Positions 35,701 through 49,100 of a stretch of 64,000 nt of DNA are shown piece by piece. Source of the DNA: Periconia sp. R9002. Lineage: Eukaryota > Ascomycota > Dothideomycetes > Pleosporales > Periconiaceae. Position numbers and translations under genes: made by a program. The notes under the pieces were generated by a model. That model ran no database searches. It was not told where the DNA came from and saw only the letters and a list, made by a program, of their open reading frames with translations. The DNA is taken from contig JAMAHW010000050.1 in NCBI GenBank assembly GCA_023627715.1, positions 62,001 through 126,000 on the forward strand. Direction: 5' to 3'. Every line of letters begins with the position of its first letter. Position 1 is the stretch's first letter.

Positions 35701-38700
35701 GGACTAGCCCTCTGGCAGACGAACACCGATCTGCCCCCAGACAGTCGATCCAGACAAACGACTTCTTCTGCCCGCGCATGAGGCTCCACGAGGCTATTCC
35801 TCATGCCGCCTGGCATCTGCTCTGAGGCTGAGAGCCATGGCGATAAATCATGGCACCACCACTTATTCCTTTAATAGGGAGTCGACTCCGCTGCACGGCC
35901 TCTGTCATGTGTCGTCTCAGCGTCCGCTCCCGACCTCGCTCATTCCTACTTGCACATCTTCGAGGGAGAAAATCCGGGAAACGCCCATGGGCAAAAATAA
36001 ACCCGTCGCGGCCACGCATGGGGTATCCTGTCAAGCACGTTCCCAGGGCGCGTTTCATGGCCAGGCTAATTTTCATGTCGAGTCGCTGCGAGTTGCGGTG
36101 AAGCCATTGATCTATCCCTCCTCTGCTGACGCGTGATCACTTGGAGAATTCATGGTACAGTTACCTAGACATGTATCATCAGGATGATGACATGATTACA
36201 AAACCTAACTCCCGTCTCTTGATAGATGCCCGCCAGCAGACAAATTATATCCGTCATGGCAATATGTCCATGTACTCTAGGTGGTGAGGAAGTCGCTCGC
36301 CTGCCCGCTGCGAGATAGCGCGTACTGTACATATGTAGTCTGTAGTCAGCATCCCACGCAGGCGTGATGGTGTCGCTTGGAGGCCGACGTAAACCAAATC
36401 GTGTCGCTGTACGACATGCATCTGTGGCCCAATTTGCTGCTCGCTTAACTGGCCATTCACAGCCAGCCGGCCGGCCGGTTGCTCAAGATCCAGCATGGCG
36501 TGCAAAGGCCATCGTTCTCGGACGTTTACTGCGGGGAAAAACCGCCGAACCGCCGACTAGCCTCCTGTCGCTTCACTGATCATCACATAGTCATCGACCT
36601 ACAAATAGACTTGTTCCCCTACTCGACTGCACAACTAGCCAGAAGCAACACGAGTCGGTCCAACACCCGCGGGCTTCGCATCTTCCGAACAACCTTCAGG
36701 AGCCCATCGGAAGACCGCAAAGAATCTTGATAGATTTCTTTCCTAATCGGGCATGTGGGTGTGAGTAGATAGTGGAGCACTGATGCCCGCGACAATCCCC
36801 ATCTCCACACTTCTCCATGCGGGGTGTATCCATCAGCGAATCATATGGACGTCGCACCTTACCATCTCGGACCGCATCATGAACTTGCGATTCCCACAAT
36901 CTACAAGCGCCCCAGGTATGCCAATCTTCTAACGGTCTGCCTGATGATATCCCCGTCAAACAAGAGGGCCATCCAACGAGTCGCCCCGCCAATCAATCAC
37001 ACATCCATACCGCGCCCTCTTCCACACACGCGTACATGTAAATTAGTACAATGGAAACCTTGTGAGATTGCGTCTCGCTCATATATTGTTCCCTCGTGAC
37101 ATGTCTTGGGTGGTGCATGATTGGAGCGTGCATGTCAGCGTTCATACATCCGTGTTATCATGGTGTGATATAGAGCACACCGCTCCCCTGTTCGAAGCAG
37201 CGTCACCTTCCAACCAACAACAGCAACGTCTGTTAGTCTACGGAACAAAGAAAGGGCTTCGGCTGACTTCCGCTCTGTCCAGATGAGGATGGGCCAGTCA
37301 CCTCTTCCCCGCTAGGCTATACATAACGCGGTATGTTATATGTAACTGGCAACATGGCGATGCTTGGCACCAAGGTCAGAAAACACTCGTAGATGTGCCA
37401 GATCCGAGACTCGGAGCTGTGTCAAGACGACGCTTGGGTCGGTTTGTTTCGCTCCGTCCCATGGTGCCCATGATTATCATGGTTCGCCGAGGGGCGATGT
37501 CTACTGTCTACACACTCCCCATCTGTGATTATACAGAATAATATCACCGGTCAACCGGCCCCAGACTGCGCAAGATAACGCACTTCTTATCGCGGAGACG
37601 GCCGACCCCATTGTTTTCCCACGACTGGACTATTGCTCACGCCACCGTATCGGTCCAGTCATGTTTTGAGCGTGATGCTTGGTGATTTGTACACAGTATG
37701 TGTCTTCAGCCTTGGAGAACCTTGTGGTTGATTAGGTGTTGATTGAACTTTCCTTCGGGCATCAGTCAGCAATACGATCAACCTCGCAATCCCAGAACGG
37801 TGTTATGTACATAACGTGTTGTTGTGCAACAATGCCATCTGCAGACTGCCACCAATCTGCAAGCCACATGTCGCGAACTTTCTTTAACGAGTCAAAGTGC
37901 AGTCGAGGGTCGGTGCCACCCTGACACCACCGTTCACCCGCTGCTACCCATCCGCCCACCAAGCGAATCGCCATCCATCTCCATACCATACAGACAGCAA
38001 TACCTACCAGCCTTGCGACTGCAACCGCTCGTGTAATCCTCAACAATTTTTGTCTTCTCCTCTCCTGCTGCGTTGCACCCCTCCTTCTGCTTCTACTCGC
38101 AGGCATCTGCATCCCTATCTACCCCTATGGGACGAACTAGGGCGTTGATCTTTTGTTCGCCCAAAATCAACCATACGCCACGGCACGGTTGATGCAGCCT
38201 AGATGGCATCATCCAAACATGGATGCCCTCGCCCAGATTGTACCTACCATGTCGTCTTAACCTAATCCAAAGGGTACAAAAGAGAAGCCGCGCACGGGAA
38301 ATTTTTTTATGTGTTTGGCAGTCTACCGTATCATGATATCCACCCTGCAGATACGGTAGTAGGAGCTACACACACTGAGTGGAGTGCCGATATTTCCGGG
38401 ACGACCAAGTCCTTTGCGCCGTTCTCCCAACTACAAAGAATACAGGCAAAAGAACGGGAAAATACGAGAATTTGACCAAATTTTTTTTTCTGTGTGGCGA
38501 GTCGTCGCGGGCCATCCATGATGCATCCATCCATGGTGATGAGCTGAGCGCTTGCGGGGCGGTTCAAAGTCGAATGGGTATGGTGTTGTGGATGTGAAGG
38601 ATGGTGGCGAGGTTCTCAACAAACGCGATAATAATAACAAGCCCATGTCGGAGAACAGCACCCACCCTGGCGTAGTCCGATAAATCAACGATTCATGACA

Positions 38701-41560
38701 CACACAAACAGATTTTTCTATTTTTTCTATTTTGCCCCCATTCCCTTCGCCCTGCAGTTGCAACTGGCTGTTGCCGCCTTTGATGATATGTACCAGCTGC
38801 ACATGTAAATATTGGCAGAAGTAACCCGTAGTTACATGTACAGTGAGTGCGATTGATATCACTCACGCCATCACACCACCTGCGAGGCGGCCCCATGTCG
38901 CATAAGCAATTCGCAGCAGGCAAAAATGAAATTACAATGGAAGGCAGACCAACGGCAAAGCACAAACCAACACGATACCGGGGTGCTGGTCTCTCGAGGC
39001 CTGGCCACCGATTCCACCCGTTCGACGAGGCGCTTGTGTTCGACGTAACGTACATAGGCATAGCACGCACGCTGCCTTATCTTTCGTCTCTTACACACCT
39101 GTAAACACTGCACAGCAGCACGCAGCATGACACGCTTTTAGCATACGCGGCCGCACAGCTTGCTTTGCCTCCTTGCGAACCCGACAACAAGTCCATTTGG
39201 ACGATGAGACACACCCGAGGGAGATGGGGGATGTATGCGTGCGGGGTGCTGTGTGCGCCAACCAGGCCATGTCAGACCACCAAAACATGGCAAACCCAAA
39301 CCCCTCCCCCACAAGGCTCGCCGCAGAGCTGTCGATGGATGCCTTGGACAGTCGGCTCACTCGTAATCATGGAGCCAAACAGCAAAGATACTTTCGTAAT
39401 GATGCATTGTTCAGTGGTTGGCGGAAAGGCAACGACACGAAATGGATCCTGTCCTCCACACATACCGCCCGTATCGTACAGCGAGTGCCATCCGTGAACC
39501 TTGCCTACCTCTTTTCTGACGGGACCCTGATATGCAGGGCCGAGTTCTGCTCCGACGCAGGCTTGTCCGGCGCAACGGAAATCAGGGTCTATCCTAAAAA
39601 AGAAACCCTCCAATATCATCTCTGGAGGAGTGCTGCACAAAGGATACCCTCAACAAGGATTGGTCATGGATGAGTGGCGTTTGGAGAGTCCCTATTACAT
39701 GAACTCGGGCTAATCTGCACCATTCTTGTCACACCATCGAGTGTCATGGTGGGTCTGGGGGGACGAGGGCTTGCAAATCTCATTGACGTCTTTTCCTTTG
39801 CGGAGGAAGGGGCAAACAGCAGGTGGGTCTTTCACCCCTCAACGGAAACCCTTACCCTTCACGAATCTGTCTTCCCACGGCACTTCGGTTTCAATGATTG
39901 GTAATAAAAAGTCAAATGTGAAGACATGCTTCCCAGCCCGCTCGGAGCCTATCATCCATATACGAGCACTCCACACCGTCAAGCGATGCATGCGAGGAGT
40001 CGATCCCATCGTGGAGATGTCATAAAACTCCGCAATACTGACACCTAATGCAAGTCTGTTCGTATGCTCAACAACCGTAACCCGTCCCACCCTCTCTCCA
40101 TTCCACCCCGGATCAATGCCCTACTGTATGAAGCAGAGTGATGTAACCAAGTCTGGCCCGGCCTGTGGGCATAAACAAGACATTGGCGTGACACTCTGGA
40201 CAACGCTCACCGGCAGGGTTCGCTTTTGTTTGCCAGATATGTCCGTGGAGGTGGCGTAGGCGGGGGAAGTCCCGAATTTTGCAACTTGAGTGGTCGGTCG
40301 GTTCTTGCAGTCTTAGACTTAATATATCACTCGTGCTTAGGGAGAGGGTGGGTTTGCTAGGCATGCGTGGCAGTGCCAATAGAATGCAGGGACTCATGTC
40401 TACTGCTGTCCTTTCGTAAGAAAATGCGGAACCCACATGCTACGGATAGGCTGCAAAGCGTGTCTCTTAATGCTGAACGTTCGTTCCTTTTTATGAAGCT
40501 TATAACTGTCTGTCGGAGTCATGGGCTACTGAATAAACGATGGAAGCTCTATCTAGGTTGAGGTGTATTTCCAATTGTTTCCAAGGGTGCAGTGTTGCCA
40601 TCAGCCAGTGCTATACGCTAGATGATAATCATGATAACTTGTCCGTCCCCAGGTTTGTAACATTGACTCTTTTGCGACCTTGATAAAGGAGTAGAATGTG
40701 AGCAAAAACAAGAGAGAGAGAGAGAGAGCCCAAGATACCTCCGTGGTTGCTCCTACCATGTCGTAGCAACTCGTATAATGGAAAACATAACCCTGAAAAC
40801 CCCCTTCCCCGCACCCTTCTCATCGTAGCATATGTGTAACCCGTATCAACGTCACACGGATGGATAAAAAGAGTATAGCTGTTCGAAAGTGCTAGATCCT
40901 CAAGGAGTTGGTTTTCAACCAAGCCCACACACCGTTCCCAACTACACCAACTGCTCTCACCGTTCGTAGAGGAGGGGGTGGCGAGGGTGGAAGGAGGTGC
41001 TGATATTGAAACATCGATAACTCTGTTGTTTTATGGGCTGCTGATGTGGGACTTGATAACATGCAGAGTATGGGCGGGGTATTCATGAGAATGGAAAGCT
41101 TGGAACCGAGCAAGTCGGAGCATCTGTATGGCTAGTACCGTTGCTTGTTGTTTTTGTATGTAGTTTTCAAATGTTTACGAGGATTGGGTCGGAACGGTGT
41201 TCGATTCATGGTTCGTGCTTATATGGCCAAGGCTTGGGCTTCATGAAAAATAAAGTAATGTATCATCGCAGGGGAATTATAGACCTGGAGGGTTGAAACA
41301 ATATTCGTTTGAGTTTGTGGGTTGAAGTAAAATGACAATATAACGTGGTATTGTTGAGTTACTTCAGTCATCAGAGTGTCATGTCACCATTAGCCAGTGT
41401 CGTTATCGGCAGTCTCAAGCAAGACACAAATATTTGAAGCATGCATTCCCCTATGGGTACGTATAAATATGAACCATGTTTCACGTCCGTTGCCTCACCG
41501 ACCGCCTCTGGAGATTCAATCAACCCTTACCATCTCCATTGTCAAGTGACCTTGCTCACT
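32787..41560. other. 8.8 kb region without a supported protein-coding gene
   Basis: The region lies between the start of the PP1-subunit gene and the 3' end of the secreted Cys-rich gene, both on the minus strand. Base composition is similar to neighbouring genic DNA, and there is no obvious transposon, terminal repeat or AT-rich island. Open frames of up to about 270 codons occur, but they have low-complexity or unpatterned translations and no conserved domain. A TAGGTA cluster lies at 33588-33622, a CCGGCCGGCCGG palindrome near 36466-36478 and a GA microsatellite at 40710-40730. It may be an extended regulatory region, host long non-coding RNAs, or hide small multi-exon genes I did not recognise. 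Confidence 0.45.
40710..40730. repeat. (GA)n microsatellite
   Basis: About nine AG/GA units within the gene-free region. Confidence 0.85.
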
Positions 41561-42536
41561 TTACGCTGTCGGTCCAGGCGCAACACCTGTTGGTTGCGCT
41601 GACGAGGGGTCCAACGTCAATGTCGGTGTAGGCGTCGGCTCGGGTCTATCCCCAACCCCAATATCGCATGGGTGACGGCCCGTGATGGGTTGAGGGGTGA
41701 AGAGGGATCGGCACTGTTTTGGGAAGGGGGGGAAGTTGTAAACATGGTGTATCAGAAAGAGGAAGGCAGTCGCATTAGACCGTTAAAGCAGGCATGCGAG
41801 AATAATCGAATGAAAGCACTGTCATAATAGCTTTCTGGAAGAGAAGGGGGGGACTTACGGAGCGGGTGGGGGTGGGACATCCGCGGGCTGCTGATGTCCA
41901 GCATATGAAGGAGTGAAGTTCTTCGAATTCGCAGCGCTGTTTGTAGAGAGGTGAATCAGTATTCAGGTACAAAGCTAGAGAGATGAACATATGCATCCAC
42001 TCTTTACACTCTATTGATCTGTGTTTCATAGCGTGGGAAAGGCAATGCTACAGCTTTCCCACGTCCTGCGACCGTTATCACGTTTTACTCGCTCTCCCCT
42101 CGATTAATTATCAGAAGAGCGAGAAAACTGTAAACTCGACAAAGCAAAAAATGATGGAGCGTACCTGCAAGCTATCCGTAGCCCAGCAAGGGTACGCCAC
42201 AGTCGCCAGATTAGGACAGTCGCACTTGCTTGGAAAGATGGGGATAGGTTCCGTATGGGGCTTGCGGGTCCTGGTTGTGCGCCTTGTGGTATTGGTCGGG
42301 AGCGTACCATTGGGCGACACAAGACTGGTCGGGAAGGAAGAGGCAGGAGGAGCCGTCGTAACAGGAATGTGGAGCGAGGTGCTGTCACTACTCTGAGGCA
42401 CAGTCACAAGCGTTGTTGATTCGGCGACACTTGGTGCTGCCGATGGCAGCGCATCACCGTCCGATGCGGTGAAGAAAGCAGCTGTGGCTGTTGTTGCCCC
42501 GAGGGTGAGGAGCGGAATGATAGTGGAGAGACGCAT
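41561..42536 (-). CDS. Small secreted eight-cysteine protein (effector-type candidate)
   Basis: Three exons, 42165-42536, 41859-41936 and 41561-41713, give 200 residues; all introns are phase 0. The N-terminus MRLSTIIPLLTLGATTATA is a clear signal peptide. A Ser/Thr/Pro-rich stretch (about residues 20-105) with NTTRR could be O-glycosylated. The C-terminal half holds eight Cys: CDC, PCW, RCE, ICW, GCP, SCR and PCD. A Pro/Thr tail with PTPTPTLTLD ends the protein. The Cys spacing does not fit the CFEM pattern (no CxxC..CxC order), so I leave the family open. Even Cys number, secretion and small size fit an apoplastic or cell-surface protein. Exons 2 and 3 are short and were found from splice sites, frame and Cys content. 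Confidence 0.75.
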
Positions 42537-45017
42537 TGGGACAATCTTTCTCGTGTAAAACCGGGGTAGAGGCTTGCTCCTCACTTACTCACACGTTCTC
42601 TCTCCTTTGTGTCTCGTTTGTTTCGGAAATGATATGCAACGCTAATTTGCGACGGTTTCGAGCCCCTACTCCAAGCTTCAGCACAGAGGTGAGACTTTGG
42701 GGGAGCAATGGAGTGGAACGGTGCAAAGAGGTGCAATGGAACGGAATGAAGAGAGGGTAGCAGAAGGAGGTTGCTTGCCAGGTTGCTTTTACAATGGACC
42801 CGGAAATGAAAATCGCAATGGGATTTCTATATTCGGAGCCCACACGGAACTCTACAGGCGTATCGAAATGAAATCCGTCGACGATTCTTCACTGTAATAC
42901 TTTTGTAGCGCTGTAAGATTTTACCCAGAACCAAATGACAAAGTACCGAAGCTCACTTTGGACGTCAGTTCCCCTTGCAAAGTGCTTTATTTCTAAAGGC
43001 ATTCTATATTAACCCGGCACCTCTCTTGGATATATTTATAGGCACATGTACGTCCCTTTTGGACGCACTGGTGTTGTTTTCTGAACTCGAATATCTCCTC
43101 GTATGAAGAGTATCATAAAGTTGAAACCTCAACATTGAGTATATTTGATTCGGTTGAAGTCTTCCTCGTCTTCGCGGTTCTGGCCAAACTGTCCAATATT
43201 ATCTACGACATGGTCTTGAGCGAAGGTTTTTCTGAAGGTGCAAAAATTATGAAGCAACATAATATCGTGCCTCGATCGTTATTACGACCAATTATACTAC
43301 GGCGAGGTGATTGGCGTGTAGTAAGAGCCAATATGGATAATACGAACACGTAGATTGCCGAATTAGTTTTGGAGAGTGTTACGCACCTCATAGGCTGCAT
43401 TGGACGCTGCCAGCGGATTAAAAGGGCTAGTTTGCAAATAGGCCGCGTGGATCAGCTTTAGGTGCGTTGTGATGTTGGTTGTACAGAGCACAGGAATTAT
43501 GATGTGCGAACTTGGTAATGTGTGAGTTACGGGAATGCCTAGACCGCATCATCGCAAGTCTTGCGCAACTACTGCACGCGCAAGCATTCAACCCCGCCTC
43601 TCGTTTGGAAACCAACACCCGAATAATAGCTCCGCATCAATAAGATGGGTTGATTCTTGGTGGAAGAGCGGGGCAATCGGGGGAGACGATGGCAAGATAC
43701 CTGCCAACGGTATTGAGGAGTTCAGGATACACCATCTTTTCAGAGCCTTCAAAGTCGGCTTACTCAAGGTATCCTGGAATCCAAGACGCATAGCGTGATG
43801 GATCCTTCTGCATGTGAAACGATCAGCATGGAGCGGGTATGAATACGTGTTCAACATGGTGAAGGAGCGATCAGGGTCGTTACCTCCTTCCTTAAGGTCT
43901 TTAGCTTGGTCTGGCTAGAATTCACTTTCCTTATTCTTAAGACTGTGAGGCATGTTACTTTTTCTAAACAGTCACAATTCTGGCACCATATCATTGAGTC
44001 AGTGTAACGGTCCGATATCTCTCTGCACAAGAAGGATGACGAGTGGTGCTGATAGGCGAAGCGGTGACGATCGCAGCATTGCTGGGGGCCAGGTACTATG
44101 GCCGGCCCGTCACTCAATGACCAGAACTGAAGTACGTTCTGGACGGGTCAGTCTAACGAAGTAATTTTTGTGGAGCCAGCCAACCCAGGGGCATGATAGA
44201 GGAGAACGGAATAGGAAAACGGTGAGAAGGCGAGCGATAATGTCAATGCCGTGGAGACCGCTGATGAACTCATTTTGTAGGGCTTGTTGAAAATATCAGA
44301 AGTAATCAATGTACTACTGTAGTCACGTTTCACCGGACGCGCATGTTAGAAAGGTCTTCCTGGTACACCTATATCGTGGGTACAAAGTCGGCTTAACTCA
44401 ACTAGGGGTGATACAATGAGTGATGAATGTCTCAATACACTACGCCACGTGCTGTCTCGATAATAAACAACTCTGTACCTGGAGTTCAACACACTGACCG
44501 GCTTGAGGCAGACGATGTGCCAGTTCCAGTTGACCAGACGAAAGAAGTACAGCAGATCAGGATAGGTGATATTTTCCGATGTGACCTTTTTCTGATGCAT
44601 CAGCGAAAATAGGACTCAAGTGAGTGGTACAGGTTGAACGTCAACGTTTGTAAACCTTGCAACCCCTCGCTAGAAGAATTAATGATCTCAGATGTTAAGG
44701 TTCAAGTCGGTGTTGCGAAGCACCATTCCAGAATGTGTCGCTCGATAACTGGCGAATCTACTTGGGCCTGTTCTTTTAAAATAGACAACCTGATTTCAGC
44801 GAGGTTTCGGTGCTGTCGTGTTTGTAAAATTAGCTTGTAGATGCCAAGGTGTAGAAGACCACAGAATCCAAATTATTCTCAACTGGGGATTAATATTTGG
44901 GTATCTCAGCAAGACAAAAGTGCCCCGTCAATCCTACAATACTTAAGTTGTACAGTATATACAGTACTATACACTATAACATACATTTTTTGTGAGTCGA
45001 GGAAACGTTTTCTGGAA
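42537..45017. other. 2.5 kb intergenic region
   Basis: The region between the secreted Cys-rich gene start and the BolA-like gene 3' end. It is AT-richer than average from about 43,000 on. No open frame shows a domain, and no tRNA-like or rRNA-like segment was noticed. Degenerate gene remnants are possible but not shown. Confidence 0.45.
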
Positions 45018-45857
45018 TCAAACCGCCTTTGTTTTTAACTGCACGCCATGCCATCCTGCAATTTCATCCTTAAGAACTTCATTGACCATTTTGTGTTGTT
45101 TAATGACACTGAGGCCATTGAACTTAGAGCTGGCAATCTCAACGCTATACATCGAGCCACAGCCACCGCTGATATCTTGCACCTATATAACGTATCATAG
45201 TTAGAATGGAATCTTACTGGACGAGAATATAGCGCAAATTAACGCAGAATTGAAGGAGTGTGTGTAGGTCGCTATTGGGTGGGGTAGGGTCCCGTTGCAT
45301 AAGAAGGCCGAACGGTCGGAGGAGGTCTAGTATAATGCGCAGAGCGCGAAACGGTGCTGACCCAAAGTTGCCAATCGCAAAACAACGTGAAATGCTTGAA
45401 TGCCGAAGGTACATTCGTATGATATGCATTGTCAACGTGCAGCGATCGGTCGTCGTAAACACACCGTGCTGATCAAATGATGCTCTCATTCACCCGCAAC
45501 TCTGTGCAATGAACGTGGGATTAAACAAAGAATGCATACCTCAAGTTTGACCGGTTCCAAAGCGTCTCGAATCTTATTGAAAACGTGTAGCTCGCGATCA
45601 TTCAAATGGTCCGGCGGTTCCGGTACGGCTGTGGAATATGATCTCTGAAATGGTAAGAACGCGGGCAGCTTGCTCGCCCGTTTCAATCGCAGGTCCGAGC
45701 AAAGAGAACGGGGTGTTTTTGACAACTGTGTGTTGAGGGTATGTTGTATGCATATGGTGCGACATGAGTTTGAAGATAGAACGGAATGGAAGGGCGGACG
45801 GTACGCATGCGACGAATGGCGGAGCGGAAGTTTCAACATGGCTCTTGAGGATGCCAT
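45018..45857 (-). CDS. Mitochondrial BolA-like protein
   Basis: Two exons, 45540-45857 and 45018-45182, separated by a 357-nt intron, encode 160 residues. The N-terminus is rich in Arg, Ser and Leu without acids and has RSYSTAVPEP, a likely mitochondrial presequence and cleavage region. The mature part carries RELHVFNKIRDALEPVKLE and, in exon 2, VQDISGGCGSMYSVEIAS, FNGLSVIKQHKMVNEVLKDE and GWHGVQLKT. The invariant BolA features are present: SGGCG with Cys, the KQHKMV helix with its His, and the C-terminal His. BolA proteins pair with monothiol glutaredoxins in iron-sulfur cluster transfer; mitochondrial members (Bol1/Bol3 type) act late in [4Fe-4S] delivery. Which paralogue this is cannot be told from sequence alone. 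ATG at 45857 chosen; an in-frame TTG precedes it. Confidence 0.9.
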
Positions 45858-46188
45858 CAAATAGCCTGGCAGATAGTGTCAACTTCTATTGAATGGCGGT
45901 GAACTGACTGGACAAAGAGGCACAGTGACTTACTTTGTTATGGACACTTCAGACTGATGTGAGGCTTGAGAGCTGTACCTAGGTCTCAAAACGCGAGATC
46001 GTCATCATGGGTCCGAGCTTCACCCGCCTGATCATGTGATTTTTGCCATTTCTGCCAGCCCTGGAGTGTATATGATAAGCGTCGGCTCTTTCAAATCCGA
46101 GGTTCTACATTTAGAAGACTAGGTCTATATCCGTGAAGAATTGTCTAAAGAGATTGCTTGCGCCTTGGGTATTTCTATTGCATTTCGT
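45858..46188. other. Intergenic region BolA / TTI1
   Basis: About 330 bp holding the BolA-like promoter and the TTI1 3' UTR. A TACCTAGGT element lies at 45976-45984. Confidence 0.5.
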
Positions 46189-49100
46189 CTAAACATGTAT
46201 GAACTCCCACCGATTGCTCTCTGGTTTCTTCTTTTCTTTAATTTTCCCCATAACCCTCGGATGCCCCCGTTGATATAGTTTCAGCCATACTGCGTCACCA
46301 TTTCGGGATTCCAAAGAGGTTTCGACATCCTGTCTTTCTAGTACAGAGTCCAACATATTCAAAACATCATCGAATTGCTCCTCTTTGATCCCCACATGTT
46401 TCGCTATAGAACACAGAAGATGAATCAGAGCATCCCATATCATACGTGTGGGTGCGTCAACATAGAGGTCTTTACCAGTAGCCATACTATTCGTGATGAT
46501 CGATTGAGAGGTGGATGCCGTGAAGACGGGAATGTCTACGACTCGGATAGATTCGATTCCGCTGTTACCTGATTTCATGTGTTTCCCGTAGTTTATTGTG
46601 CGTTGAAATATGAGTTTGATGAGTCCCCACGCCGCATCGATGCGGCTTCCCATGAAATCTCGAGCAAACTCGCACATCATCGCTATGATCTCCAGAGAAT
46701 TTGCGACGACATACGCCTCGGAGTCCTCAAGCCTTGAGATAAGCACCGGCCAAAGCGTGTTTATGAGAGGTAGGAATGAGTTTTCATGTTTTGCAAGTGC
46801 CGGAATAGTAGTCTGTAAAAGGTTGATCAATGAAGCTCGAAGCGAGGGAGACGACGAAGTAAGATAGTATTGCGTTAATTCAGAGATCTTGAGAAGAATA
46901 GAAAAGGTCAACGGTTCCGGTGGAGGTGGATCCTCAGACGGTTTTCCTGGATTATGAGGCTCGGACTCTTGATCATCCTGTGATAGGGCTGTAGCTTCTT
47001 TCCATGGCTTTCTTGGGAAGTTCTCAGGGTTCAATTTTTCCAACCCCGCGGACTGTTCAGTATTTGCTGCTTGTTCTGTGTTCTTGATCGATTTAATGAT
47101 CATGCGCATTCTCATTACACCATTCTGCTCTTCCTTGTCTTGGGAATGCTCATCGGACGCTGTAATAGCCAGTTGGGGTACCTTGACACCTTCCTCCGCC
47201 ATCCCTTTGAGAACCGCAAACAAAAGTTCAACAAGTTTCGGATAGCCGTGATACCGTTCTAAGGCGCCGAATATTGCTCCAACGAGGTCGTCAAGATAGG
47301 GAAGCAAAGATGGACCACAAAGCCGCATCATCATGAGCAGGACCTGAGGTGCTTGAGGCGACACATCTCCATAGTTGAGCCTAAGGCCTACTGCGTTGAC
47401 GACGTAGTCTACATTTGCTACGACCAGCTCTCTAGCGTCCGAGTAGCCACATGTGTTTGAGACAATGTTGAGACAGATTATGGCATGGCTACGAAGCTCA
47501 GATTCTGGACTTCCAAGATAGTAGAGAATGGGGTACAGCACCTCGCTGAGCTCCGTTCGAAATCCAGTCTTGTAGCGTCCAGCTTGCATGGCTATCACTT
47601 CTAATGCCAAGGCACATATTCGCCAATCTTGGATGTCGCTATTGTCTTGTTGGGTTAGTATTTCGACCGAGTGTGAGTACAAACTGTCAAGTAATTCCTC
47701 ATGGGGGTTGATTGTTCCCATGTCGATGAATTCGTGTATAGACGGATTGCTCCGCATCATATCCCGCACGAGATTGACGGAAAGCCAGAAGCTTGCTAAT
47801 TGGTTTACTCGTGAACCCACATGGAGTCCATTAACGAGATCCTGAGCCACTGAGACAGCAGTTTCAGACGTAGCAAGCTCTGCCAAAAGTTGGGAGAAGT
47901 CAGCCATTACGTCCTGTTGGCCTTTTAACTGGAAGGGGAATGGTCCAAATGACGTGAATATAGATGCACTGGGTCCCAATTCTTTGTTGAGATTTGCTAA
48001 CGATCGATTTTCAGCAATAAATTCAACCTTTTTTGAATCCCCCAGAATAGCGGAAACACCGTCACGAAGTTGTTCCGCCAGGAGATCGCTGATAATGGCC
48101 TGATTGTTGCTGAGTAATCGAAGCGTAACTGCTATTTGTTGAATGGATTGTCGTCTACCCATATCGTCTTTGGATTGCATGAATCTTGGCAATGCAATCA
48201 CCCATCCGTACAAGCTGTCTTGTAATATCGTGGTTAAATGTTCATCGGAAAATAGAAGATTTTTCAGCTCTTCTTCGATAATGTCTCTCGATTCCCCTCG
48301 GCCCGCCAAAATCACCATGGTTTCGATGACCATTCCAACACACTCGGCAAGGGAACCTCTACATTCTTGTACAACTACCGAACATAGAGCTAGCAAAGAC
48401 TTCTGAACCTCTAACTTTTCGTGCTGACGCAATTTGAGAACGTTAGAGAGAGCCACTTTGATCTGGGAAGATGTGGCTTGGAGCCAAGGAAGCGAGCGTG
48501 TCGTCTTAGCCTCATTTTCAGATTTCCCTGGAATCGATTTGGGGAGATGTTTTGCATCCTTATCATTCAGTAAAAGAAGAAATAGCTCCTTCATACTCTG
48601 CAGACAACTTTGGAGCACGCGAAAATTGACCCGGTTGCTGCTGCTGGGCGTCAAGACTTTTGTCAAAGACGACACCATCCGGGGAAGGAAACTAGCCAGA
48701 GCGTCCTTATCATCAACAGCCGATACAAGTGACTGTATTGCATTGGCAGCGTACAATTTCACTGGACCAGAAAGGCTGTTTGTCAAAGTATCCAAGATTA
48801 CTAGAACAGCCTCCCCAAGGGCTGGGATAATGGACGCCGCTGTCAGATGCTGCTTTCCCGTAGATGAACGGGACATTTCGTGAAACAGTTCTGTCATGCA
48901 TTTGAGGGCCAGACCCTGGAGCTCTTCCGAGGAGCCAGGTATGCCGCTTTGAGCAGAAGACGGTTTCGCCATGAACGTGAACAGAATGAGTAGTTGTCCG
49001 GAGAGCGCGGGGCTTAGTGTCCCTCCCCAACCGCCTCGTAGGAGGATGGATATGCATTCTAGACAAAGTTCCAGAGCACGGACGGGAACGGACTGCGAGT

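Noticed and set aside
39173..39673. 166-codon frame in the gene-free region
   Set aside because: No recognisable domain, no compositional support and no plausible neighbouring exons.
41561..42536. CFEM domain in the secreted Cys-rich protein
   Set aside because: Eight Cys are present, but their order and spacing do not match the CFEM pattern.
44148..44333. Small minus-strand frame with a hydrophobic stretch
   Set aside because: Short, no signal-peptide context beyond composition, and no splice partners; treated as chance.
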